From Symmetrospora coprosmae (Eukaryota > Basidiomycota > Cystobasidiomycetes > Symmetrosporaceae): a stretch of 64,000 nt of DNA. The translations under genes were made by a program, and so were the position numbers. The notes below the pieces were generated by a model, which saw nothing but the letters and a program-made list of their open reading frames with translations, was not told the DNA's origin and did not search any database. Position 1 is the first letter of the stretch. The number at the start of each line of letters is the position of its first letter. The stretch covers positions 278,437-342,436 of the forward strand of contig VUYT01000021.1 in assembly GCA_008802785.1 (NCBI GenBank). The letters are read 5' to 3'. Of this stretch, positions 24,358-37,621 are shown one piece after another.

Positions 24358-27300
24358 TCATTCCATCTTGGGCCGCTTCGAAATGTCCGCACCGCGCATA
24401 GCCTAATATAGACGCAGACGACCTACATTCAGCGATGTCCGGCTATGAGATGCAGTGCCAGCACGAGCGTGAGACTTACAGAAAGGAGGAAGGCCAAGAA
24501 CCGTTCACCGTACTCTTGAGGAGGAACGGCTGATATACGGTGCTGTGGAGGCCGGCAGCAAGAGAGCGATGTCAGTCGGGATGACGGGCCTCCTTGCAAA
24601 CGCATGGCGATACGCACCGCGTCGTACTGGCAGCTTCGCCAAGCGTGCTCGATCCGCTTGTACCAATTGTACGGAGTAAGAATGTCAATGACCCCGAGGT
24701 AGTACAGCGTGTTCTCCGGGTTGTCGTAGTCGTCCGTGGCGCGTATGCCGCCTTCGTCCTGGTAGAAGAGCAAATCGCGGCGCTCGGACCGGTCCTTGTT
24801 CGGTAGCTTGGTCCCATCCTGCCCGAGCGCTTTTGGGTCCGAGTTTTGCACAGCTCGCCGGAGCGCGGCGGCATTCTCAAAGTCGCCACGCTGGGTCGGG
24901 CGCCGACGGAGCTTGCCAGCTTCGGGCTGTGCGCCATGTGCGGGTGAAAGCGACCATCAGCAGTCAGGAGAGGTCGACACCTCTCGCCTCGGCTAAGGAC
25001 AACGCAACACACCTTGAAGACCGTCAGTAAGCCGTCGCGCAGGTTCTCGCTGTTGCCCTTCGCCATGTCGTGTACGCCGACGAGAAGCGAGTAGTCCATG
25101 ATACCGAGGCGTTGGAGCAGGACAACGTCCTTCTTGAGCTGTTCTTCGAAAAGATGACGCTTGGTTGGGCCAAAATGGAGCTCGCGCTTCCGGTGGACCC
25201 AGTTGAGGTCTTTGAGCGTTCCGCGCGGGTTCTTTGCTGCCTTTTCTTCGGGGTACTCTCGGCCAATTGATGAGCCCTGTTTTAATTTTGGCAACGCCAA
25301 GATTGCACATGTCAGCTGGGTTTCAAGGAATCGCCAAGAGAAGCAGACGAGCTCACCTTGAGATCATACGTCTCGTGTATGTCTCGGTGAGGCGGAAAGA
25401 GGTTGTTCATAATGACGAAGTGAATCTTGCGGCCGTGAGGTAGCTTCACGCGGTGCAGGCCGTAGAAGCGCGAGATGAGGGTATGCGGGTTTTCGAGAAC
25501 GTGCTTATGGTAATCCTTGAGGATCTTGCGGAGGAATTTGTGTTCTGTGTGCGAGATGGTCTTGATGATGAAGCGGTAGTCGCGTGAGAAGTAGAAAAAG
25601 CTGCCTGACTTTCCGGGAGAGCCGAGCTCGGACAGTATGTACTTTGCCGTGAGCGAGAGGAGATAGTCGGCCGGATCGAGATGAAAATGCTCGCGCAGCT
25701 CGCGGAAGACCCAGGGCGCATAATCTTTGAACTTAAAGTCGTACTTTGCCGAAGGGGTAAGCTCATTGCCAACGCTACGTGGCATTGAAGAAAGCCCATC
25801 AGCACGGCCAGGAAGCGCTCGTAGCAATGGCAGAACGCACATATCAAAGGAGAACTTGTGACGAGCCGTGTAGTCTTCGGGTGTGAGCGGTCTCTTGACT
25901 TTAGCTTCACAGCGCGAGACCTGCGGAGTTCATGGGTCATCAGCCAGTTCCGGGGCAAGCACGTTCTTGTCGGAAGATCTGGCTCACGCCTATCCGGATG
26001 CCTGTGAGCATGTTGTACATCATGACGTAGTTGACGTGGTCCTCGCCGATGAGGTTGCCCACGAGCACGCGGTCCGGTTCAGGCTGGCTTGTCTCGCCCG
26101 GCCGGTCCGTCATCTTGCCGCCTCCGGCGCCGGGCCCTGTAAGAGGAGAGGCGAGCTGCCGATCAGACAGTGACGTTGGCATCATCTGACCACCTTCCGC
26201 CAGGTGCGACGGGAGCGAGGTCGACCCGCTGCGCATGTGCGAGCGCTCCCCCAAGCCAGTAGGTGAGGCGGCTGTCGGCGATGACGGAGGCCACAAGTGG
26301 CCTCGCAACGAGACGGGCGACGAGGGCGCGATGGCGCCGTTGTATTCGCGCTCCTTGCCCTTGTTGAGGAAATTGGGGCTTTCCGGGCTGGAGGGGCTGC
26401 TGCCAGGTACGTGCGCCCCGGATCCGGCCGGCGCTTGCGCATACTGCGCATGTTCGGCCGGACTGAGTGCCGCGATTGACAGAGCTGGGGACATGCCGGG
26501 TGCTTGTAACGACGGAGAAGTGGGCAGAGGCGGCAATCCCTTCTCCTCACGCAACGCATTGATGGCTTTCTCGTGAGCGCGCTGCGTCTCTATCCGCTTG
26601 CTGAGCCGCTCCCTGCGGATAGCGTCGGCCTGCTTTGCGATGGTGTCGTTGAGCTCGTCGGCCTGGCGCTGCTGCTCTGCGTGCTCCTCGGCCGTGAGCG
26701 GCGTTTCGGGCCTGCCAGCCAATGCACGGCCTGTGCCTGTGCCTGTCCCGTCCCCGCCTTGCTGCGACTGCGACTGGGATATGGACGCGCGGAAAGAGAG
26801 ACCTCGCCGTGGAGATAGCGATCGGCGCGCATCTGCGGTCTGCATACCGGCTGCCGCACTCGACGTTGAAGCCATGCCCCCGCCGACGCCCGCCAGCAGC
26901 GATGAGCGGCGCGGTGGGAAGGACGATGCGGCCACAGACAGATTCGCAGGAGTCGCAGAAGTAGAGGCGACCGGTCGGTTCGCACTGGCATTGGCGCTCT
27001 GAGGAGGCGTGTAGGACTGCGAGCGGTGTTGGCGGTTACGCAGCTGCTGGACCCCTGGCTGCAGGTAGACGGGGTTCGGTTGATGCTGCTGCTGCTTTTG
27101 CGGTGATGCTCCGGCCGACGCTGGCACCTGCGCACCTCCTGTCGGGCTCTTGGCAGATAGAGACGGGACCGCGGTCGATTGTATCGGCGATGAGGTACCG
27201 AGCAGGACAGACGCTGGCGGCGTTGGCGGAATGACGTTTGCTTGTGGTATGGCAGACGAAGACGACGGGACAGTCTGGAGCCGGGCGAGAGCGGGCAGAC

Positions 27301-28600
27301 CCTCACCTGGCCGCCTACGCGGGGACGAAGCCGACGACGAGAAGGACTGCACGGCAGCTTTCGGCGAGCGGTTACCGGCCGTGGGCAACACAGAGGTGGA
27401 GGACGTCGAGAGCGCGCTTCCCACCAGGTACATGGTGGGATTGGGCCCTGCAACCGCCGGAAGATGCGAAGGTGGAGAGTGGTCTGACGATGCTGGGCTG
27501 CCAGCAAGCTGAGCTGCAGCTGATTCGGGCGTGCTAGCACTGTCTGCTAGCTGCGGAGGGGCTTGAGGACCGGTCGATGGTTGTGCAGCGGCGGCCAGTG
27601 GCTGCTGTCGCTGCTGCTGATGCTGCTGCTGCTGCTGCTGCTGATCTGAGCGAGGGTACAGAACCGTTGCCTGCGAGTGGGCGGTATCGTCCAATCCTCC
27701 GACGGGAAGGTCGTCCTTGACAACGGCAAGATTGTGTTCCCCTTCCACGATACCTCCCAGCGGAGGCTGAGTATCTGGCGAATTGGGCGTCATGTTTGTG
27801 TTTGACCTGCTCGTGTTGTGCGACGTGGACGAGAGGGTGGGGACGGCGTCCGAGAACTCGCCCTCTTCCTCTCCGTCCTCATCGTCACTGCTATCGCTGT
27901 CGTCGCTAGTTTCAGTGTCAGACGTTTGGCTGGTATGGGCGCCGTTGCGGTTGTATTTGCGGTTGTGGTCGGGGCTGTGGCTTTGTCCGTTGGCGACGGC
28001 GCCCTTGCTGCTGCGGGCAGTTGTGGTCGCTGTCGCGGTCACTGGGGGTCCGTCGGCATCAGGGAACGCCCTCGAGGTGGACGCATGGCTGAAGCCAAGG
28101 TGACGATGGTGATCCGAGAAGGCGTCCGTGAAGCTGCCTGTTGCAGCACTGTCCCCGTCCAGGTCGAGCTGCAGCCCTCCTCCTTCTCCGGCGGCATGAC
28201 CGGGCTCGTCGCGCCCAGACTCCCACTGCGGACAGCGCTTCCCATCCAGCAACGTCCGCTTGTCGGATATGTACTCCTTCATGCGCTGCTGCATGTGCTG
28301 CCTGGTCGAGTCCTCCCCGTTCAGCGGGTAGTCTGCAACCCGGCTCAGCTCGACGTCTGGCGGTGGATGTCGGCCCGTCTTCAGCTTTGACGTCCCTGCG
28401 TCGCCGTTCTCGCTGACCCGGAAGGAGGACGACGACAACGACGACGACAGCGCGGTCGAGGACTCGGATGCGATCATGCGCGCAATGGGGTTGACCATGC
28501 CATCGTCGGTCCTGTCGTCATCGCCGCCGTCCCTGACCACCATCCCTCCTGCCTCCTGCTGCGCTCGCCCGTGTAAAGGGGCCTCCCTCCTTCTGAGCAC
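24358..28600 (-). CDS. MSS4: Phosphatidylinositol-4-phosphate 5-kinase (Mss4/Its3 type)
   Basis: The enzyme makes PI(4,5)P2 at the plasma membrane and so controls actin, endocytosis and cell-wall signalling. Seven exons give up to 1263 aa. The first roughly 850 residues are Ser/Gln/Pro-rich and disordered. The kinase follows: [69 protein letters not shown], the [14 protein letters not shown] signature and [10 protein letters not shown]. The C-terminus reads [17 protein letters not shown] and ends [12 protein letters not shown]. Introns lie at 24403-24479, 24543-24617, 24927-25012, 25277-25356, 25775-25840 and 25921-25987. The start is uncertain; a second in-frame ATG lies 19 codons downstream (near 28543), and an upstream exon cannot be excluded. 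Confidence 0.93.
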
Positions 28601-29005
28601 TGCGCTGCCAGCAATGGATGGATGGATGGATGGATGGAGCAGTGAATACTGCTATGGTCGACGCTGTGCGATATGCTGCAATGCTGCAGGCATCCCGTTC
28701 TGTGTGCACCGTATCCGTATCCGAAGCTGTTGTGAGCTGGTCCAAGGCCAAAGGTGAGCCTCGCCTCGCTCGTTGTTTGTCCTCTCTGCGCAAGGCACGC
28801 TGACGTGAAGCAGAGAGAGACGACCACAAACGCGTCAAGGAGCAATATTAATTGAATTGCAACGCGCAACACGGTCCTGCCAATGTGCATACGCATACGC
28901 AGTCGCAGTCGCAGTCGCTTGCGCGAACTGATGCGAGCGGCTTGACAAGAGGAGTTGCATGAAGTGCAGCCCGTCCGCCCGCCCGCCCAAAAGCCAATAA
29001 GTACG
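28601..29005. promoter_or_regulatory. PIP5K upstream region and DCTN4 3' end
   Basis: Both flanking genes are on the minus strand, so these 405 nt hold the PIP5K promoter and the DCTN4 3' UTR. Apart from the ATGG microsatellite and an AT-richer patch near 28840-28860, nothing was recognised. Confidence 0.45.
28614..28638. repeat. ATGG tetranucleotide microsatellite
   Basis: About six copies of ATGG lie just upstream of the PIP5K start, probably in its 5' leader or promoter. Confidence 0.9.
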
Positions 29006-31908
29006 CTACGCCGCCCGGGTCCCTGCGCCTGCACGCGCAGCCTCTCCAGCACTGGCAGCACTAACAGTCCTAGTACTCGCTGCTCCGCCTGCGGCACCGC
29101 CGCCGGAAACGAGCGCACTGCTGCCTGCAGCCGCGTGCGCAGCTGGCAAAGTGCGTGGGACGACCTCGCCAAGGAGGACCGACGTCCAGAACGAGAAACT
29201 CTTGAGGTTTGTGCTGTTGCCCGCTTCGCTGGATGTGCTCTTGCCCTTGCTCCCAATAGGAGTGTTGGCGGCATCCCCCGCGTCCTTCTGCTGCTCGGCA
29301 CCTCGTGGCGGCGATGCCACCTCCTCGGCCGTGTAGGTGAATGTGACGTACAGTGGAACCTGTGCCATTGCCGCCACTCATGTCAGCCCGGCTTGTCGTG
29401 TCGACGAGCATATGCAGACTCTCGCTAGTGATTGCCTCCCACTCACCCTGATCACACCGCTCGCTTCGCGGCCCACAACGAGGTCGAGCTGGACAACAGT
29501 CTTGTTGCCCCGTTTCGCCAGGATGCCCGGCCCGTACCTCCTCCGCCTCCGTCCGCTGCCGCTTCCCACTCCAGCGCCAGCGCCAGTGGACCCAGCAGCG
29601 CCGGCGCTCCCGCCGGCGCCAGTCCCGATGCCGTCCTCGCCGGCGGAGACGCCCTGTGCATCGCCATGGTCGTCACCGCCATCGTCGTCGTCGTCATGCA
29701 TATCGTACTGCCACGCGTCGTCCAAGGCAGAGATCGAGAAGGATGAGCCAGGCATGCTGGCCTGCCAGTGCCGCTTTGCCGCTGCAGGCGCGGGCGCGGC
29801 TGCACCCCGGGCTCGTTCGCAGTCTACATCTCTACTGGGCGCTGCTGTCGGGCGTTCCGTGCCACCCACCGCGGTTACTTGCTCCTGGCGCTGATTACGG
29901 CTGTTCCCCGCTTCCGCTTTATCAGCATTGTCGTCCTCTTGCTCTTGCTCGTCATCCCCGTCCTGATCCTCGTCCTCAGGGACGGGCTCGGCCAGCTCAA
30001 CGAGCACCTCAATGTCCTCGTAAAGCGGGTTCGAGAAGCCCAGCTGGTAGCTGTAATTTCTGCCCGGGCGGAGCGGCTCCAGATGGTCCTGTTCGCTCCC
30101 GACGGGGACGAGCGTCTCGGCGGCCGAGCCAGCTGCATTCGCAGCTGCACTCCCCGACGGTCCGGCGTGCGAGGCGCGCGCACCACCCGCGCCAGTCCTA
30201 CGGGACGCAGCGGGAGCTGCAGAGCCCGCGGCGGACAGGCGCGAGTTGAGCGATGGCGGCACCCGCCGGTGGACGTCCTGCGTGCGAGAGGGGGAGTGTG
30301 CACCGCACGGCTGGTCAGTGCCCAGAGCAGAGTACCCGGCAGTGCAATGGTCGAGTGGTACAGGCGCACAATCTGGGGCAGATAGTTTGTGGCAACGATG
30401 CGGATCTTGAACTTGGTCGAGGCGGCCTTTGGGTCGGGCTGGTGTGTGTGTGTGTGTGCGCGCGCGTGCGATGGAAATCGGATGCAGGTGTATGGGGAAG
30501 GGGCACTCGAAGTGTCAGCTCGCCGACGGACCACACAAACCTACCGTCAGGGAGGGCAATGGAACGGAATGCGGGGGCTGCGGACCTTGAGAAGAATGTG
30601 CCTGCACGTTGCACAGCGCTTCGTGCGCTTGCTCTGCAAAGGTATCCGCGCAGGGCGCATGTCGCGGGCCGAGCGCACCTGCCTGTATGCGCTGGGCGCT
30701 GACGAGGCAGAGGCAGACGCGACAGACGCCCACTTCTGCTCGAGCGTAGGCAGGTCTGCCGCGCAGAGGCTCGCTCGGACCGCCTCGAGCCGCTCTAGCT
30801 CATCTGCCTGGATGAGCGCGGACGCCGCGTCGTTGCGCGCTGTCCTGCTCGTGCTCGACTTGCCCTTGGTCACGCTCACGCCGGTCACAAGTGTAGTAGA
30901 TGCTGATGCTGGTGCTGACGCTGCGCCCAGTGCCCTGCTCGAATAAGGTGCAAGCTCGTCCCGCAGGGCGGGGGCGGGGGCGTGCCCTCTGGCGTTGCTC
31001 TTGCCGGCACGTTGGCTCCCGCTGCCACTGCCGCTGCTGGCCAGTGCAAGGTTGTGGAGCGAGTTGAAGCGGCTGGCCGACGCGATGGATGACGGAATGT
31101 CCCTTCCGAGGGTGTCGCGCGAGTGCGAGAGGGCGCGCGCGGCGGCTGCGGCTATCGCGCTGGTTGGGGTCGGGCGCAGCATGCTGGCGGCACTGCCGCT
31201 GCGCGCTCCTCCTCTCCCGCCATCACCTGGCACTGTAGACACAGAGTCGTGCTTTTCTGAGCGAGCGGCGGCTGCGACGCCTGCTTTGATGTAGGGCTCG
31301 AGGTGGTCCCGGATTGCATTGTATTCGTGGGCGGCCGACGTAGACAATGACGAGCGCGGTGGTCCACTTTGAGCGACAGCCTGGTAGTCCTTGCCCTCTT
31401 CCAGCTTGGCTAGCTGGGCTGCCAGCCCGGTGGGCTTGTCGAAAGTGACTCGCAGCGAGGTCTTGCTGTCCCAGCGGCAGGCGAGACAGGCGAGGTAGTA
31501 CGGGGCCTCGCCGATGCTCGCTGCCGTGGACGAAGGGTCTGGGAAACCAGCAGCAGCAGCAGCAGCAGCAGCAGAAGGGTCGGAGGCGAGGACCGAGAGG
31601 GTGTTGCTGCAGGCTGGGCATGTGAAGCAGTTGCGTGCGCACCTGTTCTTCTCTGCGCGCACGCTCGCCTGGGGCACCTCGAAGAGGCAGTTCGGGCAGT
31701 AGTAGGACGAGACCTCTTGGAGGACGCAGTCAGGGCACCGCACGCTGTCGCACTCTTCGCAAAAGTAGAGGGAGGGGAGGGGTTTATACGAGGTGGACGT
31801 GGACGTGGACGCTGCTGGACTGCATGGACAGTGGTACAGGACGGCGGCGGGTGGCTTCGGCGATGACGATGATGCTGCCGCGTGGGTGCGGGTGCGAGGA
31901 TGCATCAT
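29006..31908 (-). CDS. DCTN4: Dynactin subunit 4 (p62)
   Basis: p62 belongs to the pointed-end complex of dynactin, which tunes dynein cargo binding. Four exons (introns 29360-29446, 30278-30369, 30439-30585) give 858 aa. The family signature is an N-terminal cysteine array: YFCEECDSVRCPDCVLQEVS, then YYCPNCLFEVP and CARNCFTCPACSNTL. Further matches are YYLACLACRWDS, KRCATCRHILLK, TKFKIRIVATNYLPQI, the C-terminal VPLYVTFTYTAEE and LKSFSFWTSVLLG. Acidic and Ala/Ser-rich insertions make it longer than human p62 (about 460 aa). The second junction (ATT|GTGCGC) was chosen because it alone keeps both conserved frames. The gene is divergent from SPT20 across 228 nt. Confidence 0.9.
30442..30467. 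repeat. GT dinucleotide tract running into GC dinucleotides
   Basis: A TG/GT tract followed by GC alternation lies in the first DCTN4 intron. On the minus strand the CA-rich run sits directly before the CCAG acceptor. Confidence 0.85.
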
Positions 31909-32136
31909 AGTGATGCATCCACTATCCTCTGCTATGCTATGCTATGCTGTCTGCTGCATTGGGTGGTTGGTGGGAGAGAGAGAGCAACCTCGTACGTAGG
32001 GACCAGAGACGGCTCTCCTTCCGCACCACATACATATAGCCATACATATCCAATGTGCTGGACTGCAGTGACGGTGACAATGACAATGACGGCCACACTC
32101 ATACAGTAACAGCGACGACGACAACGACGACGAGCA
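31909..32136. promoter_or_regulatory. Divergent promoter between DCTN4 and SPT20
   Basis: Only 228 nt separate the two start codons. The region includes a TATGC repeat near 31931-31949, ATACATATA-like AT-rich stretches near 32025-32050 and GACAATGAC repeats near 32070-32090. It must serve both genes. Confidence 0.6.
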
Positions 32137-35100
32137 ATGGCAGGCAGCTCCTCCGCGTACGACCTCGACAGCTGGACAGAGGCCGTCCTGGAGGCAGCAT
32201 CGTCCACAACCACAAAGAAACAGCAGCATCGCAGGAATGGCAGCAGCCTCACACTGCACCTCCACGCCAACCACTGCCGCTTCGAGCACCAGAACGGCGT
32301 GTCGCTCTACGACAGCCCCCTCCGCCCTCTGCTCGAGAGCATCCGCGACGGTCACCTCCCCGCAGAGCTCGTCGACCTCCTCGACGCGGCAGAGGTCAGA
32401 TATGTCGACGGCTGCCTCGTCCTAGAGGTCCACGACCACAGAGTGTCGGAGCTGCTGGCCCATGAACAGTCAGAGCCGGCCATCACGGGAGCTGGGTCAG
32501 ATAAAGGAGGAGCATCGGCGAGCGATAATGCTGGAGCGGGAGCAGGAGGAGGGGCAGGAGGGAGACGGCTCACCATGGACATTGATGCCCAGGGAGGAGC
32601 CGCCGCCGTCTCATCCCTGTCGGGCTCCCTGCTCGGCAAGCGGAGCAATGACGGCTCGCTCATCGCCCAAGGACTCGGAGGAAGCAGCAATGCAGCAGGA
32701 GCAGGTGGAGGGCCCCATCCTACCACACCAGCAGGCGGACTATCGAGGACAGGTACCGATGGGGGAACTACCCCCTACGACCGCCGCTTCCTCCTCACAT
32801 TCGCCCGCTTCGAGCAGGCCCGGCTCGACGGGGAGCGCCTGCGCATGGATCGCATAGAGAGAATCGCAGCCCGCGCAGCAGCAGCAGCAGCAGCAGCGGC
32901 AGCGGCAGCGGCAACGGCAACGGCCACGGCCACGGCCGCGGCGGCAGGCACAGAGCAGGCCTCAGGTCAAGCGAAGCAGTCGGAGAGCGCAACCGCCAAC
33001 GCGAACGCGAGTGCGACAGAGCCCATGTCGTCCAGCCTGCACTCGGCCGTCGCGGCAGCCGTCGCCTCGGCGCCCGGCGCGACCACTGGTAAGGTTGGCG
33101 ACGGCGCCAAAGCGACACTGGACGCAGCTTCGAGACGGGACCAGATCCATGCTCGTGCTGAACGGAGCGGCCCGTCCGTTTACCGGATCGTCCTGGGCCC
33201 GGACGCTGACACGCTCTGGAACGACCTGTGCCTCATGCGAGGCGAGGCCAAGAAGAAGCATCTGAGCACGGACGACCTGCTCGCTGTCGAGTCCAGAGTT
33301 CTCGTGAGTGGCGCATTCATAGGGCCCTGCCCACTTTGTTCTCTCTCTCTCCCTCCTCCCTGCCGGGAAGACAAATGAGCAGAGAACGGACAGCACCCTG
33401 AAACATGCCGTTTATGCATGCATGCAAATGCGAACCAGGCCCTCACGGCACCTCCGCTGTGTCTGAGCACCGATATGCAGGTCTCGCGGATAGCGAATCA
33501 GCTCCTGGAGTGTACGTCGCTCCCCTTCGAGTCGCCGTATCCGCACCTGCAGCCGCCATCCACCCTGTCGAGCCGGACGGAGCAGCCCAGCCGGACTGGA
33601 ACGAAAACAAGAGAGCTGCATAGCATCAAGAAGGTCGGCGGAAAGAAGCAGGCCTTGGCCAACATCAAGAAGGCCAAGCGGTCGAAGGGCCAGACGCAAG
33701 ACGGATCCGCTGTTACCATGCCGAAAGCGACGAAGCCGAGGACGAAGAAGCGCAAGAAGCGGCCGGTGGGTACGGCAGCGCCGGGAGAGGACGGCCAAGA
33801 CGTAGACGAGAACAGGGACGAGGATGAGGATGAGGAAGCACGGCGGGACCTTGAGGACGAGGCTGCCGAGGAGGCGGAAGCACGCGCAGAGAAAGAGGCC
33901 GAGGCTGCGCGTGTGGCAGCAGACGAGACGCGGCGCATTGAGGCCGAGAAGATGGAATTTCAGAGCTGGATGCTCGTCATGGACACAAAGCCGCCCGCCC
34001 CTTCGGCGTCGCTGTCGCTTGAGCGAGTCGGCAGTGTCAGCGGGGCGGCAGCATCCAGCGTCACGCCAACGCCGGCGTCGAGCGCGCCTGGGTCCAGCAC
34101 GGGCAGCGCGGTCGCCGTGGGTATGGGCACGGCTGCGAGCGCCGCGGCGCTCGCGCGGCGTACGCCCAGCTTCCAGCCCTCGTTCTCGCGCCTGGCCTTC
34201 TTCCACTCGTACAAGGAGCGCAAGCAGCGCGAGCTCGAGGAGGTAAAAGAGGCCGCGGTGCAGAAGAAGCTGCAGGAGGAGCTGAGGCACAAGAAGCGCG
34301 CAAAGGAGGAGATGCAGCGACAGCAGCAGCAGATCCAGCAGCAAATGCAACAGCAGCAACAGCAGCAGCAGAACCCGCAGCAGCGAACGCAGCAGGACGG
34401 GCAGGGTCAGCCTCCAGGTCAGGGCACGAACGACATTGCAATACCGTCTGGCGGATCCGGACCAGGACCCGGTCCCGGATCTACAGCTGGCCAAGGGCCT
34501 GGAGGCAGGAAGAGCGCCCTGCACTCGCGGCAGAACAGCGTCATCGACGTGCCTGTGCCCGGCTCTTCCTCGGCAGCGCCAGCGCCAGCGCCAGCGGGAG
34601 ACGCCGCTGCACTCTTGCACTCGGTGGGTCCAGGCGCAAGCGCGCAATTCGCGCAAGCTGGCGCAAACGGGATCAAGAAGAAGGCGACGACCACAACGAA
34701 GAAGGCCGTCGCGAAGGGCAACGTCAAGCCGAAAGACGGCGACGCTGCCTCCTCCTCCGCTGCAGCTAGCAATGGCGGCGCAACTGGAGCAGGCGGGGGC
34801 GCGGGAGCGGATAGCGGGACGGCCAGCACGACTTCGGCTGCAGGTACTGTGGGCGCCTCCGGCCTCAAACTCACGTTGCCCGGAAAGAAGAACAAGGGCA
34901 AAGCCGGCAAAGCCGGATCCCCCGATATATCAGTAGGCCCAGGCAATGCGACACGGGCGGGCAGTCCGCCCAACAGCGCAAATGCGGCTATGGCGCAAGG
35001 GCACACTCAGAGCCAACAACAGACTCAGGGCCCGCCCGTCCCTACGGCGGCGCAGCAGGCAATCAACCGCAAGACGGCCAATCTGCCCAAAGCGAAGCTC

Positions 35101-36252
35101 AAGAGTGACGTCAAAGCGGCCGCGGCAGCAGCGGCCGCGGCGGCTGCAGCGTCTGCGCAGGGGCAGGCGTCAGCCCAAAGTCAGGGCAGTCCAGCGCCGA
35201 GCAATCCATCGCCCGGGACTGTGGGGCAGGGAGGCCTGCAGCACATGGTCAACAACCTTGCCCTGCCTGGAGGCTACAACAATGCCACCAACGGCCAAGG
35301 GCCAGGACAGGGACAGATCAGCGGCTCCCCACAGCGCTTCTCGTCGCCCATGCAGCCGCCCCTTGGCCTGCCGCAGCAGGCAGGCGCCAATCCCAATCAG
35401 ACTTTGGCCTTCAACGGAATGGGCAACTTTGGCATGGCAAACATGAACGCCGGGCAGCAGCAGCAGCAGGTCTTTGCGCAGCAGAACCAGGCGCAGGCGC
35501 AGGCGTACCAGCAGGCGTACCTCGCGCAGCTGCAGCAGAGCGGCATGCTCCAGGGTCGACAGACGTCCAGCTCGCCCTTCAACAACAACAACAACAACAA
35601 CACTGCCATCAATGCCGGCGCGAACGCCGCAAATGGGCAATTCATGAATATACACCGCTCGCCCGTGTACGGCAACACGGCATTACCGGGCCAGCAGGTG
35701 CAACAGGGCTACAACCCGTACCAGCCGTCGCCTTCGCCCATGTCGCAGAATGCGCAGCTGCCTCCCGGCGGCAACGGGAGCAGCGGCGTCAATGCGGCCG
35801 GCTTCACCCCGCAGCAGGCGTTCCAGCTGCAGCAGCTGCACCAGCAGCAGGCGCAGCTCCACCAGCACCAGCAGGCTCTGCAAGCCTTCACGGCGGGCAT
35901 GGGGCAGCAAGCGAACGGCGGGATGCCCAGCGCGGCTGGGGTGAACGGCGCTGGTGGCGGTGTTGGCGTCGGCGGCGTGAACGCGCAGAACACGGCGCAG
36001 CTGCAGGCGCTGTTCCAGCAGCTCCAGCAGCAGAACAACCAGCACCAGCAAGGACCAAACGGCCAGCCCCAGATTCAGATACCTCCGCAGCAGCAGCAAC
36101 AACAGCAGGGCGGACAGGCGCAGGGGCAGCAGATGCAGTTCAACCCTGCTATGCTTAACCAGCTTCGGCAGCAGCAGCTCAATGCCGGAGGACAAGGGCA
36201 GGCGCAGCAGGTCGGAAACGGCATACCCTGGAATATGGGAGCGCAGCGATGA
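32137..36252 (+). CDS. SPT20: SPT20-like subunit of the SAGA coactivator
   Basis: Spt20 is a structural subunit of the SAGA histone acetyltransferase and coactivator complex. Two exons (intron 33304-33438) give 1326 aa. The Spt20 domain is seen in SLTLHLHANHCRFEHQNGVS, RPLLESIRDGHLPAELVDLL and VDGCLVLEVHDHRVSEL. It resumes after an Ala/Gly-rich insertion at TPYDRRFLLTFARFEQAR, PSVYRIVLGPDADTLWNDLC and, across the intron, ESRVLALTAPPLCLSTDMQ. The second half is Gln-rich with a basic KKRKKR patch, as in fungal Spt20. A GCA run near 32876-32912 encodes a polyalanine tract. Confidence 0.88.
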
Positions 36253-36478
36253 GAGTCCTTCTCGTCGACTCGACAGTTGAGAAGCTTCTAGCTATGCATG
36301 AAGTAGACAGACAGGATCAGTGTGTGTCGCCTCTTGTCGTTGTAGAACAGGTGGTGATGCAACCATGCCGAGATGCAGGGGACGTTCGTGTGTTGCCTGC
36401 GGCCCGTCTCGGTCGCGGGAGCGACTAGCTATGCTACACGGTACTAAAGGGTTGTTGATGCATACGATGTTATTCGCA

Positions 36479-37350
36479 TCATCTGAGCACCCACTTCTCC
36501 TTCTTGCGCAACTTCCTCGCCTCGTCCGTCTCTCCCTCATGCAGCGCATCTGTGCTCTTGTCGGGCTTCAAAAGAGCAAAGCTGACAACGAGGGCGAGCA
36601 GCGTGACGATGCCGAGGACGCCTTGACCGGCCTTCGAGGCTGATCTGCGCTGCTTCTCCGAGTAAGGGCCCTCGTGGCCGTACCCGTATTGTGGAAGCGG
36701 TAGCGGCGGTTGAAGGGGATGCGCCGGCGAAGACGACGACGAGAGGAGGTACGCGGGGACGATCCAGAGCAGCGAGAGGCCCGCAATGACGAGGAGGAGA
36801 CCGTACAGCTTGTCGTCGTGCGAAGGGAGACGCGCCTTTGCCGCCCGGAAAGGCCGCAGGGTTGTGGCTGAGGGTGATGCGGCTGCTGCTGGTGGTGCCT
36901 CGGCAGGCAAGCCGTGCTTGGACATGTCCTGCATTTCGATACCGCTGCCTACTCGCTCTCCTTCGCGTTTGCGTTCTGAAGCTGCAGGCGCATCTATCTT
37001 AACTTCGGTTGATAAGACATCCTCAGCGGCCGGAACGCCGAACAGCCTCGACTGGATCTTCTCCAAGCCGACGAGGAGAGCAATGCCAGAGACGAGGAGG
37101 AAGAGCGCAAGGAGGACGAGCCCGACGAGAAGGGAGACTGTGCTCGCGGACTATCAGCGTTTCATTCGAGGCCGAGCCCGCGTCCGCGAGAACGGGTATG
37201 ACCGCGATGACGTGCAGTGCAGTGCAGCGCACCTGAGTTGAGCAGATCCTGGAAGGGCGACATTGCGGTCGAAGAGGGAGGAGACTGGAGGGCAGGGACG
37301 ATGGCAATGGCGGCAAAGAGGAAGATGAGGAGGATCCAGTCTGCTATCAT
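36479..37350 (-). CDS. Uncharacterised four-helix membrane protein
   Basis: I do not recognise this protein. Two exons (intron 37138-37232, phase 1) give 258 aa from the ATG at 37350. Four hydrophobic segments are visible: WILLIFLFAAIAIVPAL at the N-terminus, LLVGLVLLALFLLVSGIALL, LYGLLLVIAGLSLLWIVPAY and VLGIVTLLALVVSFALL. Between the second and third lies a charged, Ala-rich loop. The tail is basic and ends KLRKKEKWVLR, which could face the cytosol. An in-frame ATG further upstream exists but would add a non-hydrophobic leader. Confidence 0.7.
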
Positions 37351-37621
37351 GCCATATGGAAAGGCGCAGTGTGGTGAAGAAGAGCTTCCTGCTGGCTGAG
37401 GCCGGATGCACGTGAGGCAGCGGAGGTGTACTCTACTGCAGGGCGAAGAGGGCGACACGTCGGCAGATGACACGAGGGGTGCAAGGAGCTTTGTGGGCAG
37501 GAGTAGCGGTCTATCATCGTCCGCACCAGCCTATACAGGAACAACACGGCTTCTAGTAGCAGAGCCACACGCTACGCGTGCATGGCCCTGGCCCGCTCAG
37601 CCGATACCTTCCCTCGACAGC

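Noticed and set aside
33412-34656. Minus-strand 414-aa leucine-rich frame
   Set aside because: It is the antisense of the Gln/Lys-rich part of SPT20; the leucine runs are complements of CAG and AAG codons.
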